Of a stretch of 6,082 nt of DNA, positions 1 through 5,806 are shown one piece after another (position 1 is the first letter of the stretch; each line of letters opens with the position of its first letter). This stretch comes from an uncultured bacterium. Its GTDB lineage: Bacteria > Bacillota > Clostridia > Lachnospirales > Lachnospiraceae. The stretch lies in contig CAMBUC010000135.1 of NCBI GenBank assembly GCA_945871045.1, positions 1 to 6,082 on the forward strand, in the 5' to 3' direction. The translations under genes were made by a program, and so were the position numbers. The notes under the pieces are model-generated. The model saw only the letters and a program-made list of their open reading frames with translations. It was not told the DNA's origin and did not search any database.

Positions 1-77
1 CGTGGCAAAGGTCGCTCCCCGTGGCAAAGGTCGCTCCCCGTGGCAATGGGCGCTCAGCGAGACAGAAGGAACGTCCC
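1..77. repeat. Modular 19-20-bp repeat, copy A (four units, runs off left edge)
   Basis: Two identical 19-bp units, CGTGGCAAAGGTCGCTCCC, occupy 1-19 and 20-38. A variant unit, CGTGGCAATGGGCGCTCAG, follows at 39-57, and a more divergent 20-bp unit, CGAGACAGAAGGAACGTCCC, at 58-77. All start CG(T/A)G(G/A)CA, and all but the third end in a CG-pyrimidine-CCC motif. Copies B (4508-4559) and C (5807-5858) use the same unit types. Read on the minus strand, the last unit is GGGACGTTCCTTCTGTCTCG. From memory, similar short repeats are scattered in clostridial genomes, sometimes with Y1/REP-associated tyrosine transposases; no such gene is in the window. The 3' end of the acyltransferase gene lies inside this copy. 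The array probably continues to the left. Confidence 0.85.
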
Positions 78-977
78 TATGATAATCGCGGCAGTGATAA
101 GAAGGAGCATCGTTGCGATATTGGTAATTAAAATGCTCTGTGTCATACTTAAAATACGGTTTGCCCAGGTGTATCCAAAAATCATCTGTAACGCATACAG
201 TTCCAGCGAAGAAGACCCGATCGCCCGAATGAGTCGGTTCTCTTTGATCCGGCTGACCAGATAAGCGATCCCGATGGCTAACGGAATCACAAGAATGTAA
301 AACATATCCTCGATGGGCTGATTTAATTTTACTTTATACGCATAGCGGTATACCAGTAAGACATCTACCGCAAGGATAAGCGCAAACCCTGCAAGCCAGA
401 CGGCTTTATGATCAGCGATCTTATCGATGATCTGAGACCCCGCAAGATAATAGCCAATGAAAAATATCGGGATCCGATTCCACCAGATCGCGATGGGAAC
501 CGTTTTTACAACGTATGTAAACAAAAGTGCAACGGTGATCCACACGACTCCCAGGATTGAAACCGCCAGCATTCGGTTCTTTGCGTCGAATTTTTTATAC
601 AGCGGAACGATCAAATAAAACAGCATCAGCGCCGGCAAAAACCACAGAAACGCTTTCCCGCCGTTTTGTATCAGATCGATTCCGGAAATCACTTTCAGAA
701 CATATCCCACATCCCATTTGTTGATCCATGCAGCGAGAAGTGCAAACAGGATAAATTTACCGTACACATTCCGGAACCGGTTTCCGATAAATTGCTTATA
801 ATTGTCGGTATCACTGCGGTACAAGGAATAGCCCGACAGGAAAAAGAAGATATCCACACCGACGTAAGAAATCTGCTTGATAAAATTTTCGATTTCACTA
901 CTTGAAAGATTGATCCATAAATGAAAGATCAATATCTGCAGTGCGGCAAATGCCATGATAGATTTTTTGTTTTTCAT
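54..977 (-). CDS. Acyltransferase-3 family integral membrane protein, 3' end inside repeat
   Basis: This 307-residue polytopic protein is probably an O-acyltransferase (acyltransferase 3 type), a family that moves acyl groups, often acetyl, onto cell-surface glycans at the membrane. About ten hydrophobic segments are visible, near residues 7-24, 36-53, 72-86, 108-125, 137-157, 162-180, 192-210, 224-241, 257-275 and 281-304. Family hallmarks are His19 in the first segment, GVDIFFFLSGYSL (40-52), a basic NRFRN stretch (66-70), LWFLPALMLFYLIVPL (111-126) and RIPIFFIGYYL (168-178). The ATG lies 3 bp after the lipoprotein stop with only a weak GGGA upstream, so translation is probably coupled. The last residues, GTFLLSR, and the TGA are encoded by the repeat unit at 58-77 and its border, so the native cytoplasmic tail may have been lost. 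The acceptor substrate cannot be told from sequence. Confidence 0.85.
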   Translation of the reverse strand: MKNKKSIMAFAALQILIFHLWINLSSSEIENFIKQISYVGVDIFFFLSGYSLYRSDTDNYKQFIGNRFRNVYGKFILFALLAAWINKWDVGYVLKVISGIDLIQNGGKAFLWFLPALMLFYLIVPLYKKFDAKNRMLAVSILGVVWITVALLFTYVVKTVPIAIWWNRIPIFFIGYYLAGSQIIDKIADHKAVWLAGFALILAVDVLLVYRYAYKVKLNQPIEDMFYILVIPLAIGIAYLVSRIKENRLIRAIGSSSLELYALQMIFGYTWANRILSMTQSILITNIATMLLLITAAIIIGTFLLSR

Positions 978-980
978 CGT

Positions 981-1886
981 TTAGTTATTCCCAAATGAAT
1001 CCGGTGTCATGACAAAGAATACATAGTTTCCCTTTTTCTGTACAAACATGCGGTCTGCCGATGTACAGATGTTCCAGTTGAGTTTGTGCTCTTTCTCTAA
1101 AGTTGCGACCAACTCGTCCGGTGTATCAGTCTCAAAAATATATCCTACGAAAGGAATGGTTCCGATCATAGGTCCAAAGTTCACGCCCTTCTGAAATCCC
1201 GTGATCTCAACCTCAAAACCTGCCAGATAGCCCTCTTCCACAGGCATAGTGCCCATCATGACTTCGCCAAAGTTGCCTGTTTCCACGATTTTAGCAGCCA
1301 CCTGTTCGAGATCAGACGTTTTTCCGATCTCTGTTTCAAAGATCTGATATAAAGAAGATGCAAAATCTCCTTGATCTGCAGCCGGTTCCTCCTTATCTGT
1401 CTGCTCCGGTTCGCTGGGTTTTGCTGGGTTTTCCGGTTTCGACGGCTTCTCCGGTTTGTCTGTTTTGTCCGGTTTTTCTGTCTGTGACGGTTTTTCTGTC
1501 TGCGCCGGCTTGTCTGTCTGTGCTGGTTTGTCTGTCTGTGACGGTTTCGACGGCTTCTCCGGTTTCTCTGTCTCTTCTTTATCAGACGCAGTATCTGCAT
1601 TTGTCTCTGAACCATCCACGGCTTGCTCCGTCTGGTCCGTATTTGCATCGTCAGAAGGCTCCTCCGTCTCGGCAGGATTCTCCTCCTCCGTGGTTTCTGT
1701 TGGATCGTTGTCCGGCGCAGGCACGGGCTCATCCGTCTCACTCTCTGTATCAGACGCAGCAGGATCGCTCGTATCCGTAGTTTCCGATGCTACCTCATCA
1801 GAAGCCGGCGCAGAACCTCCACAACCGGTCAATAATGCTACCGAAACAGCCATCGATAAAATAAGCGCTAATAATTGTTTTTTCAA
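981..1886 (-). CDS. Secreted lipoprotein with acidic/Lys-Pro stalk and uncharacterised C-terminal domain
   Basis: The best start is TTG at 1886, 8 nt after GGGGAGG (1895-1901). It gives 301 residues beginning MKKQLLAL. The reading frame is open further upstream, but only this start yields a clean signal peptide: a KK pair, a hydrophobic core, then the lipobox LTGC with Cys22 as the expected lipidated residue. Residues 23-106 are very rich in Asp, Glu, Ser and Thr. Residues 107-160 are Lys-Pro-rich with hexapeptides such as AQTDKP, suggesting an extended stalk crossing or binding the cell wall. Residues 174-301 form a compact domain with FGPMIGTIPFVGYIFETDT and an ending of hydrophobic strands (GNYVFFVMTP). 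I do not recognise this domain. The acyltransferase gene follows after 3 bp, so the two are surely one transcript. A surface role is inference. Confidence 0.9.
   Translation of the reverse strand: MKKQLLALILSMAVSVALLTGCGGSAPASDEVASETTDTSDPAASDTESETDEPVPAPDNDPTETTEEENPAETEEPSDDANTDQTEQAVDGSETNADTASDKEETEKPEKPSKPSQTDKPAQTDKPAQTEKPSQTEKPDKTDKPEKPSKPENPAKPSEPEQTDKEEPAADQGDFASSLYQIFETEIGKTSDLEQVAAKIVETGNFGEVMMGTMPVEEGYLAGFEVEITGFQKGVNFGPMIGTIPFVGYIFETDTPDELVATLEKEHKLNWNICTSADRMFVQKKGNYVFFVMTPDSFGNN
1470..1541 (-). repeat. 18-bp coding tandem repeat (hexapeptide x4) in lipoprotein stalk
   Basis: Four consecutive 18-bp units encode SQTDKP, AQTDKP, AQTEKP and SQTEKP (residues 116-139 of the lipoprotein). 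Degenerate units such as DKTDKP and EKPSKP flank them. The 18-bp period keeps the frame when units are gained or lost, so the stalk length probably varies between strains. Confidence 0.8.
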
Positions 1887-1894
1887 AATAGAAT

Positions 1895-1901
1895 CCTCCC
1901 C
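1895..1901 (-). promoter_or_regulatory. Ribosome binding site that decides the TTG start of the lipoprotein
   Basis: GGGGAGG on the minus strand, 8 nt before TTG 1884-1886. No in-frame ATG or GTG fits both this site and the signal peptide, so TTG is preferred over the upstream ATG at 1952. Confidence 0.8.
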
Positions 1902-2020
1902 TTTTGTATAAAAAATCTTGTTCACTGGGATTTCATTTTCCGCTGTCTGCATGCCTCATTCATAAATTTGTAGAAATCCAGATCATTGTTACCCAGTTGT
2001 CATAAATAGCCTCTGTTATC

Positions 2021-2049
2021 ATATTATCTTATTCTCCCAAAAAAAACAA
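2021..2049 (-). promoter_or_regulatory. Weak promoter candidate for the lipoprotein-acyltransferase unit
   Basis: TTGTTT (2044-2049), a 17-bp spacer and TAATAT (2021-2026), with an overlapping TATGAT at 2018-2023. It lies in the 219-bp gap after the pyruvate kinase stop. The match is moderate and the A/T-rich setting makes chance hits likely. The rest of the gap shows no other gene and no convincing terminator. Confidence 0.35.
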
Positions 2050-2105
2050 CATCTTCTATTGCAATGCAGGCATCCAACGACTATACATCGGTTTTTCACA
2101 CATCA

Positions 2106-3092
2106 TCAAGCATCTCTGCGGCTCAAACTATTTACCGTTCTGGATAAATATCGAATCACTTCAATCGGGTATTCTCCCACTGCCGTCTCTCCTGTTACCA
2201 TAACCGACGAAGCGCCATCACAGATGGCATTGTAAATATCACTTACCTCCGCACGTGTAGAAACCGCATGATGTTCCATACTGGCAAGCATCTGCGTCAC
2301 AACCATGAAAGGCACACCGGCTGCTCTGCATCTTCTTGAAATGTCTTTTTGCGCTCTTGGAAGTTCCCACAAAGGCATGGCGTTACCCAGATCTCCGCGT
2401 GCGATCACGATCTCATCCGCCAATCCAAAAAAATGCTCCAGATTCTCCACTCCTGACAGATTCTCAATCTTAGCCAACAGAGAAATCTCATTTCCGCCTG
2501 CTTCTCTCATGGACTGTTTCACCAACTTCAGATCTGTGGCACTTCGAACAAAGGGCTGCATCACACCTGTCACACCATATTTCACTGCATCCTTGATATT
2601 TTCACGATCCTGCCGCGTCATTGCCGGTGGATTCAAATCTACGCCTGATAGTGCGATGCTTTTTCCTCCGGATAACACACCGCCCCTGCGAACGACCGCC
2701 TCGTGAGCATCCAACAGTTCCAACAGAATTTTACCGTCGTCAAGAAGAACCGTGATCCCCGCCTTTAATGCTTCAAAGACAATGTTCGGAAGTGGGATCC
2801 CTTCGCCTTCACACGTTTCTTCCCGAAAACAAATCCTCTGATCCTCTTCTAAATTCATCTGCTGCGCCATCTTTGCAATGCGCAGTTCCGGGCCTTGCAT
2901 ATCGATCAAAATCTGTGCTTCCACTCCACATGCAGCTGCGGCTTTCTGAATCATGCGAATCTGCGGCGCCGCCTCTTTGACGCTAATATGAGATGTATTT
3001 AATCTCATACCCGTCATTCCCTCACGAAACATTTCTCTTAATATTTCAGGATCTGCACATGCAGGTCCAATGGTACCATAGATGTTTATCAT
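2106..3092 (-). CDS. Short-form pyruvate kinase lacking the C-terminal domain
   Basis: Pyruvate kinase transfers phosphate from phosphoenolpyruvate to ADP, the last step of glycolysis. The family signature is complete across the barrel: GTIGPA (6-11), MRLNTSH with Arg30, Asn32 and Ser34, DMQGPELR (64-71), LDDGK (117-121), KIE (208-210), RGDLG (232-236), TQMLASM (266-272) and TRAEVSD (279-285) followed by GETAVGEYP (301-309). So substrate, Mg and nucleotide residues look intact. At 328 residues it is far shorter than the usual 470-590. It starts almost at the first barrel strand, has a small lid domain (about 73-148), and stops after the barrel, without the C-terminal domain that carries allosteric effector sites. 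At the potassium site, Glu69 is present but Met65, Gln66 and Ile72 replace the usual Thr, Lys and Thr. The ATG has an AAGGG close by (3 nt) and AGAGGA 12 nt upstream. It is probably not the main glycolytic enzyme. Confidence 0.9.
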   Translation of the reverse strand: MINIYGTIGPACADPEILREMFREGMTGMRLNTSHISVKEAAPQIRMIQKAAAACGVEAQILIDMQGPELRIAKMAQQMNLEEDQRICFREETCEGEGIPLPNIVFEALKAGITVLLDDGKILLELLDAHEAVVRRGGVLSGGKSIALSGVDLNPPAMTRQDRENIKDAVKYGVTGVMQPFVRSATDLKLVKQSMREAGGNEISLLAKIENLSGVENLEHFFGLADEIVIARGDLGNAMPLWELPRAQKDISRRCRAAGVPFMVVTQMLASMEHHAVSTRAEVSDIYNAICDGASSVMVTGETAVGEYPIEVIRYLSRTVNSLSRRDA

Positions 3093-3137
3093 TTTCCCTT
3101 TGATTCCTCTTACATTTCACTTAGTTCATCAAAATAG

Positions 3138-3218
3138 TCACCCATCCAATTCCACATGGGCTATAAACCGGTTTGGCCTGTCTATGAATTTTGCACTATG
3201 GATTTCTTCATACTTCAT
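3138..3218 (-). pseudogene. sfsA: sfsA 5' remnant (26 codons) with intact ribosome binding site
   Basis: ATG at 3216-3218 is 8 nt after a perfect AGGAGG (3227-3232). The frame encodes 26 residues, starting MKYEEI and containing FIDRPNRFIAHVELDG, then TGA. This closely resembles the N-terminus of SfsA (sugar fermentation stimulation protein, a DNA-binding/nuclease-like protein of about 230 residues), where RxNRF is conserved. The following HVKNTGR region and everything after it are missing, and pyruvate kinase starts 45 bp later. A shifted frame from 3139 reads DYFDELSEM and stops at 3110, which might be the end of a deletion partner. The stub could still be translated. The family call is from memory of SfsA sequences. 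Confidence 0.75.
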
Positions 3219-3251
3219 GAATCCGTCCTCCTGCTTAAGGTAACTCAAAAA

Positions 3252-3791
3252 TCAACACGCGGTTCCATCCTTCATTTCAAATCTTACCACATCCTCATGG
3301 GGATTTACCTTCGCCAGACCCAGTTCTGTGACTCGCCCCTCAAAAGGGAAAAAAGACTCCTGCAACACACGAAATGCCATCCGCATCTGCTCCTGATCCA
3401 GCGTTTTTCCAAGTGTCACATGGGGAAGCCATGACATCGGCTGATAAAATCTGCTGACAGAAGTTTCCGGGATATCCTGCACTGCTGCATATACCCCGGC
3501 AGAAAGTTCCTGTAAATACCGATTGAAAACCGGCGTGGCATAACACACATAGGGCAGCAGCTGGCCCACAGACACAAACTGTACCGGACCACACGCAATT
3601 TTCCCCTGCAGGACATCCATCGCCGGCACCAGCACTTCCACATTTCTTGCCTCAATGGAAGAAATTGTCATGTGCGGCGGCACATGGTTTTGTGTCATAA
3701 AAGCGTTTCCCGTCTCCCGCGCAATGCGATCTATATATTTTTGAAAAGTTTTCGTTGTTCTTTGGTCAAAATAAGCAGATATTAAGTACAT
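3252..3791 (-). CDS. 2H phosphoesterase superfamily protein (2'-5' RNA ligase-like)
   Basis: The 179-residue product carries the two HxT motifs that define 2H phosphoesterases: PPHMTISS (His40, Thr42) and LPHVTLGKT (His124, Thr126). Their spacing is normal for the LigT/2'-5' RNA ligase-like group. These proteins act on 2',3'-cyclic phosphates or 2'-5' bonds in RNA or nucleotides; the substrate here is unknown. An in-frame TTG at 3803 would add four residues, but it touches the AGGGA site (3804-3808). ATG 3791 lies 12 nt after that site and gives the family-like beginning MYLISAYFD; GTG at 3794 is also possible. The upstream PAS gene ends at 3807, so the two are co-transcribed and perhaps translationally coupled. 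The sfsA stub follows 33 bp downstream. Confidence 0.85.
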   Translation of the reverse strand: MYLISAYFDQRTTKTFQKYIDRIARETGNAFMTQNHVPPHMTISSIEARNVEVLVPAMDVLQGKIACGPVQFVSVGQLLPYVCYATPVFNRYLQELSAGVYAAVQDIPETSVSRFYQPMSWLPHVTLGKTLDQEQMRMAFRVLQESFFPFEGRVTELGLAKVNPHEDVVRFEMKDGTAC

Positions 3792-3806
3792 CACTAATCT
3801 CAATCC

Positions 3807-4187
3807 CTACGCAAACAGATCGTATGTGTTCATCGTCTCGGCATTCCGATATTCATGCTTCTCATAATAACCGATCAACTGTCCATTTTCCCGAAGCGCA
3901 ACCATATATACATCCTTGTTCTGCTTTTCATTGTGAAAAGTATAAACCATGTTGTGACTTTCATCTGCTGCAAACCATTCTACAACCTTTTTGATCTGTT
4001 TCACGGACTCCGGATTATGACAATCCAAAAGGTTTCTGCCAATCAGTTTGTCCCCTCCACGCTTCTCATAACTAAGCACTGCTGCCGGATTCATGTATAT
4101 GATCTCATGCTCCAGATTGCAGATCACCACAGCCGCTCTGTCCTGATCTATAATGCTCTGAAAAAAATTAGCGTATGATTGATTCAT
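3807..4187 (-). CDS. Single PAS-domain protein
   Basis: This 126-residue cytoplasmic protein is essentially one PAS domain, a fold that binds small ligands or cofactors or mediates protein contacts. The PAS pattern is clear: DRAAVVICNLEHEIIYMNPA near the start, then GRNLLDCHNP, then VYTFHNEKQNKDVYMVAL and LIGYYE strands at the end. No kinase, nuclease or DNA-binding output domain is attached, so it must act through a partner or as a ligand sensor. The chosen start is ATG 4187, 9 nt after GGAG (4197-4200). TTG 4223, 4 nt after AGAGGA (4228-4233), would add 12 residues and is a real alternative. It is flanked closely by the 72-residue protein gene and the 2H phosphoesterase gene. Similar stand-alone PAS proteins are, from memory, common in Lachnospiraceae. 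Confidence 0.8.
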   Translation of the reverse strand: MNQSYANFFQSIIDQDRAAVVICNLEHEIIYMNPAAVLSYEKRGGDKLIGRNLLDCHNPESVKQIKKVVEWFAADESHNMVYTFHNEKQNKDVYMVALRENGQLIGYYEKHEYRNAETMNTYDLFA

Positions 4188-4257
4188 TTGTAATATCTCC
4201 GTTCTTTTATTATTCTGCTCCAAATAATCCTCTATTCAGTGCTCCTGTGTGTCAGGA

Positions 4258-4476
4258 TCAATACTCCTTTGTTATCTCTTCTGTGATCCCATACATGGCC
4301 TTGAACGTCTCAAGGTCTACTGCATTTTTTATCAACATGATTTCTTCCATCTTCCCTGTACGGATATCCTTAAATCCAGCAACCTGTTCACCATTACAAA
4401 TACTTGATTTGATAACTGGTTTCTTGTTTTCTTTATCATATGTCTGCACCAAGACTTTTTTCTTGAATAATCCCAT
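4258..4476 (-). CDS. Small conserved-looking protein of unknown function (72 residues)
   Basis: The start is ATG 4476, 8 nt after AGAGG (4485-4489). A GTG three codons upstream overlaps that site and is less likely. The product begins MGLFKKKVLVQTYDKE, contains SSICNGEQVAGF and GKMEEIMLI, and ends ITEEITKEY. It has no membrane segment or signal peptide and only one cysteine, so the CNGEQ part is not a zinc knuckle. The charge and strand pattern suggest a small globular cytoplasmic protein. I recall similar proteins in Lachnospiraceae but know no established function. It stands 70 bp before the PAS gene in the same direction. Repeat copy B lies 31 bp upstream of the start codon and may have displaced its native upstream region. 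Confidence 0.75.
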   Translation of the reverse strand: MGLFKKKVLVQTYDKENKKPVIKSSICNGEQVAGFKDIRTGKMEEIMLIKNAVDLETFKAMYGITEEITKEY

Positions 4477-4507
4477 TCCCTTCACCTCTTCATTAGCCTA
4501 ACCCTCT

Positions 4508-4559
4508 CCCGTGGCAAAGGGCGCTCCCCGTGGCAACAACAACGTCCCTGCGGCAGATT
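4508..4559. repeat. Modular repeat, copy B (52 bp)
   Basis: One unit of the CGTGGCAAAGGGCGCTCCC type is followed by a CGTGGCAACAACAACGTCCC unit and the tail TGCGGCAGATT. It matches copy C (5807-5858) at 50 of 52 positions; similarity stops sharply at 4559. No clear flanking target duplication is visible. Its minus-strand left border coincides with the cut in the gene remnant at 4560-4612. Confidence 0.9.
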
Positions 4560-4612
4560 CACTCAGGAACTCTCTCCCGGAATAACTTCCAATCTGCTTT
4601 TGAAATCTCCAT
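4559..4612 (-). pseudogene. 17-codon N-terminal gene remnant cut by repeat copy B
   Basis: ATG 4612 opens a frame reading MEISKADWKLFRERVPE and then TGA, whose final A is the first repeat base (4559). From memory this is the start of a small family common in Lachnospiraceae, of unknown function (sometimes labelled multidrug transporter without support), in which the next residue is Trp followed by Gln. Here TG of that TGG codon remains and the repeat begins. Beyond the repeat a frame ending ERVRLMKR and TGA (start of the 72-residue gene region) could be the far end of the same gene, but this is weak. The ribosome binding site is poor (GTAGG). The family assignment needs a search. Confidence 0.6.
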
Positions 4613-4636
4613 TATTTTACCTACACTTTCTTGTCT

Positions 4637-4647
4637 ATTCTATACCA
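4637..4647 (-). promoter_or_regulatory. Extended -10 promoter candidate before the truncated gene
   Basis: TGGTATAGAAT on the minus strand gives a TGn-TATAGA extended -10 element; no good -35 is present. It would start transcripts near 4630, read through the gene remnant and repeat copy B, and supply the 72-residue, PAS and 2H genes. No better promoter lies between the hairpin at 4678-4709 and 4476. Confidence 0.35.
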
Positions 4648-4677
4648 ATTCGGCCAGTTTCCTCTGCACCTAGTCAA

Positions 4678-4709
4678 ATGCCCCGCACACGATAACGTAT
4701 GCAGGGCAT
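4678..4709 (-). terminator. Hairpin downstream of the Rpn gene, probable terminator
   Basis: In minus-strand RNA a 14-bp stem forms with arms AUGCCCUGCAUACG and CGUGUGCGGGGCAU and loop UUAU, including two U-G wobbles. In plus-strand RNA the same two positions are C-A mismatches, so the structure is matched to minus-strand transcription. It lies 55 bp after the Rpn stop. Only three U residues follow, so it may be a weak terminator or a 3'-end stabilising hairpin. Confidence 0.65.
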
Positions 4710-4764
4710 CACATCTGTGCCATTTTCGTCAGCAATCATATATCTGCTCATCTGTTATACTTAA

Positions 4765-5667
4765 TTAGTTTTTCTGTTGTTCAATCAGTAGCTGCAGCCT
4801 TGCTATTTCAGCCTCATAATTACTACGTTCTTGTTCAAGTTGCCTCGTAGTTTCCTCAACATCTTTACGCGCTTCTGCAAGCTGCTCATTCGCTTCTGCA
4901 AACTGTTCATTCGCTTCTGCAAGTTTGCGCGCCATCATCTTTTCATAACGATTGTATTCCTCGCGCGCCATGCATTGCTGCCGAATGATCTCGTCCGCAT
5001 TCAGTTCATACATCGCCATAGCGGCTTCACTCATGTATTTGTTCTTCTCTGCTATCATGCGTAGTTCCTCCCAGGTTCCCGCCTTGAACATCCGAGCCCA
5101 ACTATCAATCTCGTAACGTCTGTCTTCCTCCGTTGCAAGGTCGATCCGCTTCAGGTCAAGCACGTTCAATACGAATTTTTCGTTAAAAACATGATGATTT
5201 TTTACATTCAGCATCTTGTAACACGCATAGAATTCCGGTACTTCCTCAAACAATGTAAAGTCCAAAATTCCAATATGTATTGCACAGCCCGATTCTGCAT
5301 AATCTTCTCCGCGCTGCAACCGATCGAACATCCGACACAGGTAGATCAACGATCTGTCCTGCCAATTTGTACGGTTGATGACCTGCAATTCCAGATTCAG
5401 GCAAATGTTATTGTTCAGTGTGATATTTATGTCCAGAACAAACTGCTTATTTTCGATCTGCTCCCCAAGGATTATTGGATTTGTGATCTCAACAGATTTA
5501 ATATCCGCTTGGTCCAAATGTAATAATGCCCCGATTAGTCCCCGCAAGACAAATTCGTTCTTCTGCAATATCGCGCGAAACATATAATCATTTGTCATAT
5601 TATATGCAATCGGTCCGCTTGCCATTTCGTATGATTCATGTACCGGTTCTCTTTTGTTTTTCCCCAT
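4765..5667 (-). CDS. Rpn family recombination-promoting nuclease / PD-(D/E)XK transposase-like protein
   Basis: The preferred start is ATG 5667, 8 nt after GGAGG (5676-5680), giving 300 residues. An ATG at 5682 overlaps that site. The N-terminal part fits the PDDEXK_2/Rpn family, whose characterised E. coli members are DNA endonucleases that raise RecA-independent recombination. It has NMTNDYMFRAIL (23-34), then Asp79 in FVLDINITL, Glu93 and Gln95 in NLELQ, and NWQDRSLIYLCRMFD (101-115) with the conserved Arg105. So the nuclease core appears intact. Residues from about 230 to 300 form a long coiled coil with near-identical heptads (LAEANEQ, FAEANEQ, LAEARKD). The gene has its own promoter and a downstream hairpin, so it is a separate unit. 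Such genes are often multicopy in clostridia. No terminal inverted repeats are visible around it, so mobility is unproven. Confidence 0.88.
   Translation of the reverse strand: MGKNKREPVHESYEMASGPIAYNMTNDYMFRAILQKNEFVLRGLIGALLHLDQADIKSVEITNPIILGEQIENKQFVLDINITLNNNICLNLELQVINRTNWQDRSLIYLCRMFDRLQRGEDYAESGCAIHIGILDFTLFEEVPEFYACYKMLNVKNHHVFNEKFVLNVLDLKRIDLATEEDRRYEIDSWARMFKAGTWEELRMIAEKNKYMSEAAMAMYELNADEIIRQQCMAREEYNRYEKMMARKLAEANEQFAEANEQLAEARKDVEETTRQLEQERSNYEAEIARLQLLIEQQKN
4870..4932 (-). repeat. 21-bp in-frame tandem repeat encoding coiled-coil heptads
   Basis: Three 21-bp units (4870-4890, 4891-4911, 4912-4932) share CGCTTCTGCAA on the plus strand. They encode heptads LAEARKD-side, FAEANEQ and LAEANEQ of the Rpn protein tail. 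The units keep frame and heptad register, so copy number could change without breaking the protein. Confidence 0.75.
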
Positions 5668-5741
5668 AGGCAATTCCTCCATCTGATACGATGAGTCCGA
5701 TACATGAAACGCCCACGATATGACACAGTATGTACATGTTT

Positions 5742-5770
5742 ACTATAGCACCTATTCAATTATGCGACAA
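5742..5770 (-). promoter_or_regulatory. Promoter of the Rpn gene
   Basis: TTGTCG (5765-5770), a 17-bp spacer and TATAGT (5742-5747), preceded by TGC to make an extended -10. The start site would be near 5735, leaving a leader of about 68 nt before ATG 5667. An 8-bp palindrome, ATGTACAT (5730-5737), sits at the predicted start site and could be an operator, though it may be chance. Confidence 0.6.
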
Positions 5771-5806
5771 GGCCAAACGGCATCTTTTGTCCAGCAGTTC
5801 AATCAC

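Noticed and set aside
1..57. CRISPR array from the tandem 19-bp units
   Set aside because: The units are directly adjacent with no spacers, and no cas gene is present.
1358..1911. Long open frames on the plus strand and in a second minus frame across the lipoprotein stalk
   Set aside because: They are products of the biased, stop-poor repetitive stalk codons. They have low-complexity Ser/Val- or Arg-rich translations and no matching ribosome binding site; the lipoprotein frame explains the region.
2041..2075. T-rich tract of eight T on the minus strand after the pyruvate kinase gene, as a terminator
   Set aside because: No stable stem precedes the tract; only 4-bp self-matches such as ATGC/GCAT are present.
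4243..4257. Short hairpin TCCTG-ACACA-CAGGA just after the stop of the 72-residue gene
   Set aside because: The stem is only 5 bp and no U tract follows; the PAS gene begins 70 bp on, so termination here is unlikely.
5681..5715. Hammerhead-ribozyme-like core: GATGAGTCC followed by TGAAACG on the plus strand
   Set aside because: The required CUGAUGA core is not intact and there is no GGAC partner to form stem II, so the resemblance is chance.
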